Of a DNA stretch of 64,000 nucleotides, positions 16,143-23,666 are shown one piece after another. The stretch's first letter is position 1. Each line of letters opens with the position of its first letter. The notes beneath the pieces were generated by a model that saw only the letters and a program-made list of their open reading frames with translations, searched no databases and was not told where the DNA came from. Position numbers and translations under genes: made by a program. Source of the DNA: Anaerolineaceae bacterium (lineage in GTDB: Bacteria; Chloroflexota; Anaerolineae; Promineifilales; Promineifilaceae); NCBI GenBank assembly GCA_002699125.1, contig PABI01000135.1, positions 53,573 to 117,572 of the forward strand, given 5' to 3'.

Positions 16143-16621
16143 GCAAAACGGCCGTTTACCACACCACCGTGCAATGGCAAGGCGAACACTGGGGCCACAT
16201 CGTCCTGGGCAACGGGCCAGAGATGCCGTTCTCTGCCCCACCCGATGCCCAGGGCCATCCCGACGTGTTCACCCCCGAAGACGCCTTTGTCGCTGCCATC
16301 AACACCTGCATCATGATGATGTTCATCTGGGCCACCAAGCGCTTCAAGCTGGCTTTACAAAGCTACGAATGCCGCGCCGAAGGCACCAAACTCATCGAGC
16401 TGGACCGCACCGAAATCTTCACCGAAGTTAAACTCTGGCCGCACATTTGCGTGGCTGCCAACGGCGAAAAAACCGAAGTTATTGCCGCCCGCATCAAAAA
16501 AGCGCTGCAATCGGCGCAAAAGTACAGCCTGGTGGCCAACTCGGTGAAATCAGACGTTGTTGTTGAACCAACCATTGAAATCATTGAATCAATAAAGGAA
16601 GGAAACCATGTTAACCATTAA
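16139..16621 (+). CDS. OsmC-family protein
   Basis: 160 aa with the OsmC/Ohr fold pattern: HTTVQWQGEHWGHI, PEDAFVAAINTCIMMMF (peroxidatic-type Cys57) and a helical second half. Canonical OsmC/Ohr enzymes reduce organic hydroperoxides with two buried Cys. Here the second candidate is C104 in PHICVA, which is not the usual second-helix position, so peroxidase activity is uncertain and a thiol-binding or sulfur-transfer role is possible. The start overlaps the upstream stop (ATGA), and its end overlaps the next gene by 14 bp, so it is firmly part of the same translation-coupled run. Confidence 0.8.
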   Translation: MSKTAVYHTTVQWQGEHWGHIVLGNGPEMPFSAPPDAQGHPDVFTPEDAFVAAINTCIMMMFIWATKRFKLALQSYECRAEGTKLIELDRTEIFTEVKLWPHICVAANGEKTEVIAARIKKALQSAQKYSLVANSVKSDVVVEPTIEIIESIKEGNHVNH

Positions 16622-16859
16622 AGTATTAGGACCCGGCTGCGCCAACTGTCAAAAAGTAGAAGCAGCCGCTAAAAAAGCCGTCGCCAACATGAGCGTAGAA
16701 GCTGAAATCATCAAAGTAACCGACTATGCCGACATCATGGCCTATAACATCTTGTCCACGCCAGGGCTGGTCATCAATGAGAAGCTGGTCGCCGCCGGCC
16801 GTATCCCGCAGGAATCTGAGGTGATGACCTGGGTAGCTGACGCCCTGACGGTGGCCTGA
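16608..16859 (+). CDS. CxxC mini-thioredoxin, second paralogue
   Basis: 83 aa, clearly paralogous to the protein at 12946: GPGCANCQK (C11, C14), KVTDYADIMAY and STPGLVIN align without gaps. AAGGAAGGA precedes the ATG inside the OsmC gene. Two copies in one unit, one beside the permease and one beside OsmC/AhpD, suggest separate thiol-disulfide partners. It ends 2 bp before the AhpD-like gene. Confidence 0.9.
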   Translation: MLTIKVLGPGCANCQKVEAAAKKAVANMSVEAEIIKVTDYADIMAYNILSTPGLVINEKLVAAGRIPQESEVMTWVADALTVA

Positions 16860-16861
16860 TC

Positions 16862-17215
16862 GTGAGTACAGATTACGTCGCCTATCACCAACATCTGGAA
16901 GCGCGGCTGGGCCAGCTTGGGCGCGAACTGCCCGGACCCATGAGCGGTTTTGCCCGTCTGCATCGCAAAGCATTGGATGATGGCGCATTGCCGGGCAAGG
17001 TCAAAGAGTTGATGGCCCTGGCCATCAGTATCGTCGTCCATTGCGACGGCTGCATCGCCTACCATATCCATGACGCCGTCAAAGCGGGCGCCACGCGCGC
17101 CGAATTAATGGAAACCGTTGGCGTTGCCGTGTTGATGGCCGGTGGGCCAGGTTCGATTTATGCCGCCCACGCTCTGGACGCCATTGAACAGTTTTTGCCG
17201 CCAGACAGCGCGTGA
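16862..17215 (+). CDS. Carboxymuconolactone decarboxylase/AhpD-like protein
   Basis: 117 aa, all-helical. The AhpD-type active-site motif CDGCIAYHIHDA (CxxC plus His, near residues 60-71) and the following GATRAELMETVGVAVLMAGGP are typical of the thiol-dependent peroxidase/decarboxylase superfamily. With a CxxC it is likely a disulfide reductase or peroxidase partner rather than a true decarboxylase. It starts at GTG 16862, 2 bp after the second mini-thioredoxin, a likely electron donor. No clear ribosome site, consistent with translational coupling. Confidence 0.85.
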   Translation: MSTDYVAYHQHLEARLGQLGRELPGPMSGFARLHRKALDDGALPGKVKELMALAISIVVHCDGCIAYHIHDAVKAGATRAELMETVGVAVLMAGGPGSIYAAHALDAIEQFLPPDSA

Positions 17216-17241
17216 CGGCCGTTGCCATATTGTAACAGGAA

Positions 17242-18513
17242 ATGCCCATGACTAACCTGATAGACACCGCCCTGGAAAAAGCCCAAACCATTCTCAAAAG
17301 CGAATGCAGCCCCATTGGCCTGATGGCTTCGCCGGAAGGTTATCCTCATGTTTGGGCGCGGGACAGCGTGATCACGTCTCTGGGCGCTTTGCTCTCGCCA
17401 GGGCACGAAGTTTGCCTGCGCACGTCCCTGCTGACGCTCACCAACCAGCAGTCGGAATTGGGAGCCATTCCTAATAACGTCAGCGTGGCCACCGGCCATC
17501 TGGACCACACCAACGCCGGTTCGGTAGATTCCAATCTCTGGTTCATTCTGGGACATCTGTTTCAGTACCGTGTCTCTGATGATGCAGCTTTTTTGCAGGC
17601 GCAGTGGCCGGCGCTGGAGCAGGCCCTACTCTGGCTGCGTTATCAGGACTCCAACGGCTGTGGCCTGCTGGAAGTCCACGAAGCGGCCGACTGGGCCGAC
17701 TTGCTGGCCAACCGGTTTAACGTGCTTTACGACAACGTGCTGTGGTATGCGGCGCTGCGCGGCATGGCCGATATGGCCCAGGCAATTGGGCGTGATGGTT
17801 CCCGCTATGCCGACATGGCCGACGACGTGCGCCATAAAATTCGCATTGTCCTCTGGGTGGGACCGGAGAATAAGACCGAATGGGGGCCAAACTGCCCTGG
17901 CCATATGGAGTGGACGCACACGTTGAGCCAGGTAGGACCGGTGCTGGTGAAACGGCCGTTTTTCCTCCCCTACGTCGCTTTCCGTGACTTTGGCGATTAC
18001 TGCGACGTCTTTGGCAACCTGCTGGCCATCCTGTTTGACGTAGCCTCCCCGGCGCAGGAAAAACGCATCCTAGATTATCTGCATCAGGTCGGGATCGCCG
18101 ATCCTTACCCGGTACGCGTGCTGCACCCGGTCATCCATCCCGGCAGCAAAGATTGGCGCGAGTATTATCGCAACAACAACCTGAATTTGCCGGAACAGTA
18201 TCACAACGGCGGAATCTGGCCTTTTGTCGGCGGCTTTTACGTGGCGGCGCTGGTCAAGGCGGGGCGGTTAGACGAAGCGCGGCAGCAGTTGGAGAAGCTG
18301 GCGCAGGTCAACCGATTAGGTGTTGCTGAAGAATGGGAGTTTAACGAATGGTGTCACGGTCGTACCGGCCTGCCTATGGGCTATCCTCACCAGGCCTGGT
18401 CGGCCGGAATGTATATATTTGCTTATATGAGTGTTACTCGGAATTATGTGCCCATTCTAACGGAAGCGACACTGACCAAAATTCAACTTAAAGTCAACAA
18501 ATCGTTATCCTAA
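17242..18513 (+). CDS. (alpha/alpha)6-barrel glycosidase, debranching-enzyme/GH100-like
   Basis: 423 aa. HVWARDSVITSLGALL (near 34-49), EVHEAADWADLL (near 146-157) and YHNGGIWPFVGGFY (near 314-327), plus EEWEFNEWCHG, are the pattern of barrel glycosidases such as amylo-alpha-1,6-glucosidase-like enzymes and GH100 invertases, with Asp and Glu residues as likely acid and base. No signal peptide, so it acts in the cytoplasm. It follows the AhpD-like gene by 26 bp and precedes arsR. Its place in a thiol/metal cluster is odd and may be a chance insertion or reflect a sugar conjugate. ATG codons at 17242 and 17248 both work. Confidence 0.65.
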   Translation: MPMTNLIDTALEKAQTILKSECSPIGLMASPEGYPHVWARDSVITSLGALLSPGHEVCLRTSLLTLTNQQSELGAIPNNVSVATGHLDHTNAGSVDSNLWFILGHLFQYRVSDDAAFLQAQWPALEQALLWLRYQDSNGCGLLEVHEAADWADLLANRFNVLYDNVLWYAALRGMADMAQAIGRDGSRYADMADDVRHKIRIVLWVGPENKTEWGPNCPGHMEWTHTLSQVGPVLVKRPFFLPYVAFRDFGDYCDVFGNLLAILFDVASPAQEKRILDYLHQVGIADPYPVRVLHPVIHPGSKDWREYYRNNNLNLPEQYHNGGIWPFVGGFYVAALVKAGRLDEARQQLEKLAQVNRLGVAEEWEFNEWCHGRTGLPMGYPHQAWSAGMYIFAYMSVTRNYVPILTEATLTKIQLKVNKSLS

Positions 18514-18556
18514 TCAAGATTAGAACAATAGATGTGAATAAGGAACAAGTAAATGA

Positions 18557-18922
18557 ATGAGTGCAAATGATGAAAAAGGGTTGGCGGAAGTAACCACGAT
18601 TTTCAAAGCCCTCTCTGACCCCAACCGGCTGCGCATCTTTGCCGAACTGATGGCCGGGGACACCTGCAACTGCGAGCTGAAAGAGAAGCTGGGGTTAGCC
18701 CCCAACTTACTGTCGCATCATCTGAAGGTTTTGGAAGGGGTTGGGCTGGTTGCTTCACGCCGGGATGTGGTGGACGGCCGTTGGATTTATTACGCCGCTG
18801 ATCGAGATGCCGTTGCCCAGTGGCACGACTGGCTGGCCACCTTCTTCGATCCGTCCCGCATACAAAGCCGTTCCCTTTGTGGTCCCGAAGGTCAGCTTAT
18901 CACGGCCGTTGAGGTTCGCTAA
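18557..18922 (+). CDS. ArsR/SmtB-family transcriptional regulator
   Basis: 121-aa winged-helix repressor. The HTH segment spans about 12-85, with the thiolate motif TCNCEL (C37, C39) in the helix position used by ArsR proteins to bind As(III) or Sb(III), and a third Cys at 107 in SLCGPEG that could complete a site. The recognition helix is PNLLSHHLKVL. It ends the plus-strand run and probably controls it through O1 and O2. Its tail overlaps the convergent arsC tail by 23 bp. Ligand identity (As, Sb or another thiophile) is inferred. Confidence 0.88.
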   Translation: MSANDEKGLAEVTTIFKALSDPNRLRIFAELMAGDTCNCELKEKLGLAPNLLSHHLKVLEGVGLVASRRDVVDGRWIYYAADRDAVAQWHDWLATFFDPSRIQSRSLCGPEGQLITAVEVR

Positions 18923-19349
18923 CCTCAGCAAGCCAGGCGCGTACGTGGCCATCAATCTGATCGCGCACGTTACGGAAAACTTGCAGCGTTTCGGCTTCAT
19001 TGCCCACAAATGCCGCCGGGTCTTCTAAATCGTTCCAGTGAATCCGGTTGCTAACCCCCAGGAACGTCCGGGGACAATTCTCCTCGGCGTGGCTGCAAAC
19101 GGTGATGAGCCAGCCAAAGTTAACCCATCCCAGATAAGCATCTACACTTTTAGAGGATTGTCCCTCAACAGAAATCCCGATTTCTTCCATCACCCGCACC
19201 ATGTACGGATTCAGCCCTTTGGGGTCCAGCCCGGCGCTGTGCGCCTCGTACCGGGCCTCGGCATGATGACGCAGAAACGCTTCCGCCATCTGGCTGCGGG
19301 CAGAATTGCCTGTGCAAAGAAACAACACCTTTGTTTTTGTCTGGTTCAT
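18900..19349 (-). CDS. arsC: Thioredoxin-coupled arsenate reductase ArsC
   Basis: 149 aa, low-molecular-weight phosphatase fold. The P-loop is CTGNSAR (CX5R, C12 to R18). The resolving pair appears as CSHAEENC (CX6C), the spacing of Cys82/Cys89 in the Staphylococcus pI258 type, so it reduces As(V) using thioredoxin. The start overlaps the stop of the ArsR-ArsC fusion (ATGA) and AAGGAG precedes it, so both form one operon. No Acr3 or ArsB pump is in the window; the ArsP-type permease across the junction could be the efflux partner. Confidence 0.9.
   Translation of the reverse strand: MNQTKTKVLFLCTGNSARSQMAEAFLRHHAEARYEAHSAGLDPKGLNPYMVRVMEEIGISVEGQSSKSVDAYLGWVNFGWLITVCSHAEENCPRTFLGVSNRIHWNDLEDPAAFVGNEAETLQVFRNVRDQIDGHVRAWLAEVSEPQRP
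18910..18927. terminator. Hairpin in the arsR/arsC tail overlap
   Basis: TGAGGTT (18910-18916) and AACCTCA (18921-18927) form a 7-bp stem with a 4-nt loop at the junction of two convergent, overlapping genes. It may act as a bidirectional stop, but there is no T-run. Confidence 0.4.
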
Positions 19350-20134
19350 TTTGACTCCTTATTTTCTTCTTGACGAAGTACTATCATCTGGCGTAAGTAG
19401 TTGATACGTATGGTGAGTGCCTGAGCCGTTTGGACAAACGCGGCAAATTGATCCGCCTCTGAGCCAACCACAGCCGCTGGATCTGGAAAGCTCCAATGAA
19501 TTTGCTGCGGCTCGTTGGGGAAAACGGGGCAAACTTCGCGCACTTGGTCACAAACGGTAATGACATAGTCAAACTTTTGCCCAACAAATTCATCCATATG
19601 CCTGGACTGCTGCTGGCTGATGTCGAAGCCTAAAGCGTCAGCCGCCCGAATAGCCAGGGGATGGACACCACCTGGCTTGCTCCCTGCGCTGAAAACAGTC
19701 ACCAATTTTCCACCGCTGGCGCGCAAAATGCCTTCCGCCAGCTGGGAGCGGGCACTATTGTGGGTGCAGAGGAAAAGGATGCGAAACGGCCGTTCCACCA
19801 TCACCTCGCTTTCTTCTGCCTGGCCAGGTTGAGTACAAGCCAGGGCTGGATGAAGCGCCATGCCGCTTTCCTGATAAAGCGTCTGAAAAAGCGCTAAGTC
19901 GAGACTGTAGTACACATCTCGGCCATCGGCACTGCTGCGGCGCTCCTTTACCACCTGCCCTTCGCGCAGCAGGCGTAAATGGTATGAGATGAGGTTTTGC
20001 GGCCGTTGCAGCAGGGTCACAAGTTCCTGTACGCGCCGGTCACTCTCCGCCAGCGCAGAAAGTAAATACCAGCGCACATCATGCGCCAGCAATTTAAGAA
20101 AATCTAGTGAAGCTGAAGGTGAAGTTGATGCCAT
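19346..20134 (-). CDS. ArsR-ArsC fusion: repressor plus arsenate reductase
   Basis: 263 aa. Residues about 8-85 form an ArsR-type winged helix (LDFLKLLAHDVRWYLL, then NLISYHLRLLREGQVV). Residues about 117-255 form a complete LMW-phosphatase-type ArsC with CTHNSAR (C123 to R129) and the CDQVREVC resolving pair. The wHTH lacks the CxC motif of the other ArsR, so sensing may use other residues or the reductase domain. I start at the ATG at 20134; the longer TTG frame would run into the operator at 20148-20175. Such fusions are known in several phyla. Autoregulation is likely. Confidence 0.88.
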   Translation of the reverse strand: MASTSPSASLDFLKLLAHDVRWYLLSALAESDRRVQELVTLLQRPQNLISYHLRLLREGQVVKERRSSADGRDVYYSLDLALFQTLYQESGMALHPALACTQPGQAEESEVMVERPFRILFLCTHNSARSQLAEGILRASGGKLVTVFSAGSKPGGVHPLAIRAADALGFDISQQQSRHMDEFVGQKFDYVITVCDQVREVCPVFPNEPQQIHWSFPDPAAVVGSEADQFAAFVQTAQALTIRINYLRQMIVLRQEENKESK

Positions 20135-20147
20135 TTTTCTGCTAAAT

Positions 20148-20175
20148 AAATATATCAAATAAATTTGATATATTT
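20148..20175. promoter_or_regulatory. Palindromic operator for the ArsR-ArsC gene
   Basis: Perfect 12-bp arms AAATATATCAAA (20148-20159) and TTTGATATATTT (20164-20175) separated by 4 bp, 14 bp before the start codon. The ATCAAAT-ATTTGAT core resembles known ArsR operators of Firmicutes ars operons. It differs from the TTCAA-type sites at 12.8-12.9 kb, implying two regulators with separate targets. Confidence 0.75.
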
Positions 20176-20303
20176 TACAGAAATTGACTTTTTTGGCAAA
20201 CGACCAGCTAATTAAAGGAATTTGTCGGCCGCATGGCAGGCGTGAGCATCCTCAGGCTTGTGCTGATTGAAGTCAAAGTATGAGAACGTGTTTGGTGCAA
20301 TAC

Positions 20304-21170
20304 TTATTTTGGGAAAATGGTGATGACGCTGGGGACGGCAACAAAAGCCGGGATGCTTTCAGACGGACCGGCCAGGATAAGGCCGGTGGAAGTGCCACCG
20401 TCGAGGTTGAGGGCGTTGACCAGGCCAAAATCGGCATGAGCCAGATAAGCACTGAGTTCGGTCAGGGTGAAACTGCCCCAGGTGGACAGGATAAGGAGGA
20501 GTCGGCCGTCCTCATCCACCCCCATCACCGTGCGCCGCGCCGCGTCAAAATCATCGTTTTGGTAGGCAGGCGCGCCGTTCAACACCAGCATAGGAAACGC
20601 CTGCAAAGCATAATCGAAAGTTTCTGTGGGGGTATACGGCCGTTCCACTAACGATCGAACGTCCACGCCACCCTGCCTCATTGTCACCATGCCGCCAAAG
20701 CCAACGTAACTGCTGCCGCTGGCCTGTCCATCCACCACAATTAGCCCCGTCGCCAAAAACTCCTCGGTGAAAAAGCCACCGTTAACCACAATCATCGCCC
20801 CTGTCTCTTCTTGCCATGCAGCCAGCGATTTTGGCTGGCCCGGGCTGTAAGCAATACCAAAGTTGTAAAAAATGGAGTCTATGCGCAAGATATAAAGCTG
20901 GTCGGTTTGACGGCCGTTTTCATTCAGCAACCGTATCGTGCGGCGCTCCAGGCCAGGTTGCAGCCGTTCCCAACCGCTATCTGGCGGGGGTGTCAAGGTG
21001 ACCCGGTGACCGGGTGACGGTGACGGGATGACCTGTAACGTGGGAGTGGGTTGTAAGGCGAGGGTTTGAGTTAGCAGTGGTGTGGGTGGCACGGCCGTTG
21101 CCACGGGTCCCGTGCAAGCCACTGCCATTCCCACCAACAAACTAACCACCAACCATTTACAATTAACCAT
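20304..21170 (-). CDS. Phosphodiester glycosidase-domain lipoprotein (NAGPA/DUF2233)
   Basis: About 288 aa. A lipoprotein signal (LVVSLLVGMAVAC) puts it on the outer face of the membrane, followed by a Thr/Pro-rich linker. The C-terminal domain has NGGFF, a GGMVTMRQGG strand, and NALNLDGGTSTGL, the hallmark of the family acting on phosphate-linked sugars in polysaccharides. The ATG at 21170 gives a clean signal peptide and starts 8 bp after the upstream DUF2344 stop; the frame could extend upstream but overlaps that gene. The linker DNA has a GGTGAC tandem repeat (about 20998-21025). Confidence 0.8.
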   Translation of the reverse strand: MVNCKWLVVSLLVGMAVACTGPVATAVPPTPLLTQTLALQPTPTLQVIPSPSPGHRVTLTPPPDSGWERLQPGLERRTIRLLNENGRQTDQLYILRIDSIFYNFGIAYSPGQPKSLAAWQEETGAMIVVNGGFFTEEFLATGLIVVDGQASGSSYVGFGGMVTMRQGGVDVRSLVERPYTPTETFDYALQAFPMLVLNGAPAYQNDDFDAARRTVMGVDEDGRLLLILSTWGSFTLTELSAYLAHADFGLVNALNLDGGTSTGLILAGPSESIPAFVAVPSVITIFPK

Positions 21171-21177
21171 TAACCAT

Positions 21178-21843
21178 TCAGGCGGGCTCCGCCAACACCA
21201 TCTCTGTACGATGAATTCGCATGTCCAGCGGATCAAACCCCAGGGCGTCCAGCACTTCATCCGGGCGACCCGTTTTGGAAGGCTCCAGGCAAAGGTTCAT
21301 GTAGATGTGGACCTGACCGTCTTCATCTTGGGTGGCGGAGAGGTCGAGGATTAACGGCCGTAAATCATACACCTTCTTCTTGCCCCGCCGCTCCCGCACC
21401 CGCTCCAGCTTGTCGGCAGCCAGCAGTTCCGCTATGCTGGTCAGCAGGGCGGCAAAATCTACCGGGTCCAGCGGCGTCGCTACATAGGTAGAAGATTGCG
21501 TTATCGATTGCAAAGAGGGTCCGCTCACCGGCACCTCTGCCACTTGCCACACGACAATGCCCGGCGCCATTTTAGCCATTAGCTGCTGCTGTGCCTGTTC
21601 TGGTTCCATTGCCTCCGCCAGCAAAATGTCGGCCAGCTCATATTCGCTGGTATAGCCCAGCGGCAAAGCCGTAGCCATTTGCATCCGGGGCCGACGATTG
21701 AACCCCTGCGTGTATGCCACCGGAATCCGAGCCCGGTTAAGGGCACGCTCCAGCGTTCGGGCCAAGTCCAGATGGCTGATATAGCGGGCGGGACCACCTT
21801 TACTAAAAATTAAGCGTAGTCGCTGTACGTAATTGGCTTGCAT
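21178..21843 (-). CDS. DUF2344 (TIGR03936-type) protein
   Basis: 221 aa. The N-terminal RLRLIFSKGGPARYISHLDLARTLERALNRARIPVAYTQGFN block (residues 8-50; only parts are quoted here as recognisable) and PRMQMATALPLGYTSE are the family signature. The family is usually encoded beside, or fused to, a radical-SAM protein (YgiQ/TIGR03960 type); that partner is not in the window. It is possibly involved in RNA modification, but the function is not established. It starts at an ATG opposite the kinase promoter region and is followed at once by the glycosidase lipoprotein. Confidence 0.85.
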   Translation of the reverse strand: MQANYVQRLRLIFSKGGPARYISHLDLARTLERALNRARIPVAYTQGFNRRPRMQMATALPLGYTSEYELADILLAEAMEPEQAQQQLMAKMAPGIVVWQVAEVPVSGPSLQSITQSSTYVATPLDPVDFAALLTSIAELLAADKLERVRERRGKKKVYDLRPLILDLSATQDEDGQVHIYMNLCLEPSKTGRPDEVLDALGFDPLDMRIHRTEMVLAEPA

Positions 21844-21925
21844 CGTGTTTGTTTCTTATAGTACCTGTAATTTAAAATATAAGGAATCTATTCTAACTTA
21901 AACGAGAAACCGAGTCATATTGTCA

Positions 21926-21955
21926 GTGACAGACCGGGGTTCCTCCACCTATACT
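21926..21955 (+). promoter_or_regulatory. Sigma-70-type promoter for the signalling block
   Basis: GTGACA (21926-21931; five of six) and TATACT (21950-21955; five of six) separated by 18 bp, with a start site expected near 21962, some 30 bp before the kinase ATG. Confidence 0.5.
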
Positions 21956-21992
21956 TCGTAACCATCGCCCCCAAATTGAACGAGGATTAAAA

Positions 21993-23594
21993 ATGTATAT
22001 TGATCCAGGTGAGAAACAGATATTGGTTGTGGATGATGATGAACTCATTCGGGATTTGCTCACTTCCTGGCTGGACTTTCGCGGCTACCGGGTGCAATGT
22101 GCCAAAAATGGTCAGGAAGCGCTGCACTTGCGCCAACAAACCCGCTTTGATCTTATTCTGCTAGACATCATGATGCCGGAAATGAATGGGTATGAAGTGC
22201 TTAAGCAGCTGGAGGCAGAAAACAACACAACGCCGGTTGTTGTCATGTCGGCTCTAAATGACGTCAACAGCGTGGTGGCGTGCATCAAGTTGGGTGCAGA
22301 GGATTATTTAAACAAGCCGATTGAAAGCGAGCTGCTGTGGGCTCGCGTTACAACTTCTTTGGAAAAGAAGCATTATCGGGATTTGCAGCAGGCGTGGCTG
22401 GAAGATCTCAATTTACTTGAGCAGATTGATCAGGAGCTGAACAAAACGCTGGATCGCACGGCCGTTTCTGAACTCACACTCCATTGGCTGAACCAAAAAA
22501 CAAATGCCGTTGCCTGCCTGATTGGCTCTGTGGATGGCCAAATGCTAAAGCTGCGTGCCGCCCAGGGTTTTGACGATCAGACGCGCAAATCTATCCCCCT
22601 CTCCACTTTGAACATTGATAAAAATCAAGAGAGAATCACCCAAAAACCGCTGCCGGAAGACGGCCGTTTGCACCCGCGCGCCAATTTTCGCATCACCATT
22701 CCCCTTAACCGCAACAAAATTATTCGGGATATCATTGTCATCGATATGCCCAAGCCAGCGCCAGACATGACCATGCGCTTCCTCCGGCGGCTGTCTACCC
22801 ACATTGTTATTGCCCTGCATAATGCCCAACTTTATGCTGACGTACAGGCGGCTAACCAGGCCAAAAGCAGCTTTGTCGCCATGGTGTCGCACGAACTGAA
22901 AAACCCGCTGACCGCCATTCAATCTTACACCTACATGTTACGTCGTGAGCTGCAAAGTCTGCCGGTAGAAACACAGGAAGAATATTTGGGGTTTATCTAT
23001 GAAGGCTCAGAACGAATTCATAATCTGGCCCTAGAACTGGATGACATTACCCAAATCGAGACAGGTCAATTCAGATTGACGCTGGAAGATCTTTCTTTTC
23101 ATGCGATTCTTGAGGATGTACGCAAGCTGATGGAACCACAAATTGTGAGCAAGCAGCAAACAATGAAGTTAGAACTTCCCAAAACACTACCCCCCGTTTA
23201 TGCCGATGCCAAACGTCTAAATCAAATTATGGTGAACCTGATCAGCAATGCCAGCAAATATTCGCTCGAAGGTGGCCAGATCACCGTCTCGGCACGGCTG
23301 GCCACAGATAGCGCCTCACCCATGCTGCAAGTGGCAGTCAAGGATAACGGCATTGGCATTACACCAGAGAATCAGGCCAAACTGTTTCAACAATTTTTCC
23401 GGGCAAATGACATCCATGTGAGCAAAGTACGTGGTACTGGTTTGGGATTAAACATTACCAAAAAACTGGTAGAATTACAGAGTGGTGAAATTAATTTTAA
23501 CTCTAAGTACGGTCAGGGAAGCACCTTTTTCTTCACCATTCCAGTAAGTGTGCCAGAAACGGCCGTACATACCCAAGCCGTACCTGCCGACTAA
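21993..23594 (+). CDS. Receiver-histidine kinase hybrid
   Basis: 533 aa, no TM segments. An N-terminal receiver (about 9-125; ILVVDDDE, phospho-Asp in LLLDIMMPEMNG, Lys in NKPIE) is joined to a central GAF-like region (about 150-270), HisKA (VSHELKNP, His near 299) and a HATPase domain ending with GTGLGLNITKK. A receiver in front of a kinase usually means that another kinase controls this one. It heads a signalling block with three 7TM kinases and two receivers, consistent with a phosphorelay. All phosphorylation residues are present. Confidence 0.9.
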   Translation: MYIDPGEKQILVVDDDELIRDLLTSWLDFRGYRVQCAKNGQEALHLRQQTRFDLILLDIMMPEMNGYEVLKQLEAENNTTPVVVMSALNDVNSVVACIKLGAEDYLNKPIESELLWARVTTSLEKKHYRDLQQAWLEDLNLLEQIDQELNKTLDRTAVSELTLHWLNQKTNAVACLIGSVDGQMLKLRAAQGFDDQTRKSIPLSTLNIDKNQERITQKPLPEDGRLHPRANFRITIPLNRNKIIRDIIVIDMPKPAPDMTMRFLRRLSTHIVIALHNAQLYADVQAANQAKSSFVAMVSHELKNPLTAIQSYTYMLRRELQSLPVETQEEYLGFIYEGSERIHNLALELDDITQIETGQFRLTLEDLSFHAILEDVRKLMEPQIVSKQQTMKLELPKTLPPVYADAKRLNQIMVNLISNASKYSLEGGQITVSARLATDSASPMLQVAVKDNGIGITPENQAKLFQQFFRANDIHVSKVRGTGLGLNITKKLVELQSGEINFNSKYGQGSTFFFTIPVSVPETAVHTQAVPAD

Positions 23595-23666
23595 GTAAAA
23601 ACCGAATTTGCATAAAGGTAAATTCAACAGTTTTGTCGGCTTTTACAGAAAGCAAATAGTTGTCGC

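Noticed and set aside
20990..21030. GGTGAC tandem repeat as a regulatory site
   Set aside because: It lies inside the glycosidase gene and encodes its Pro/Thr/Ser-rich linker, so coding low complexity explains it.
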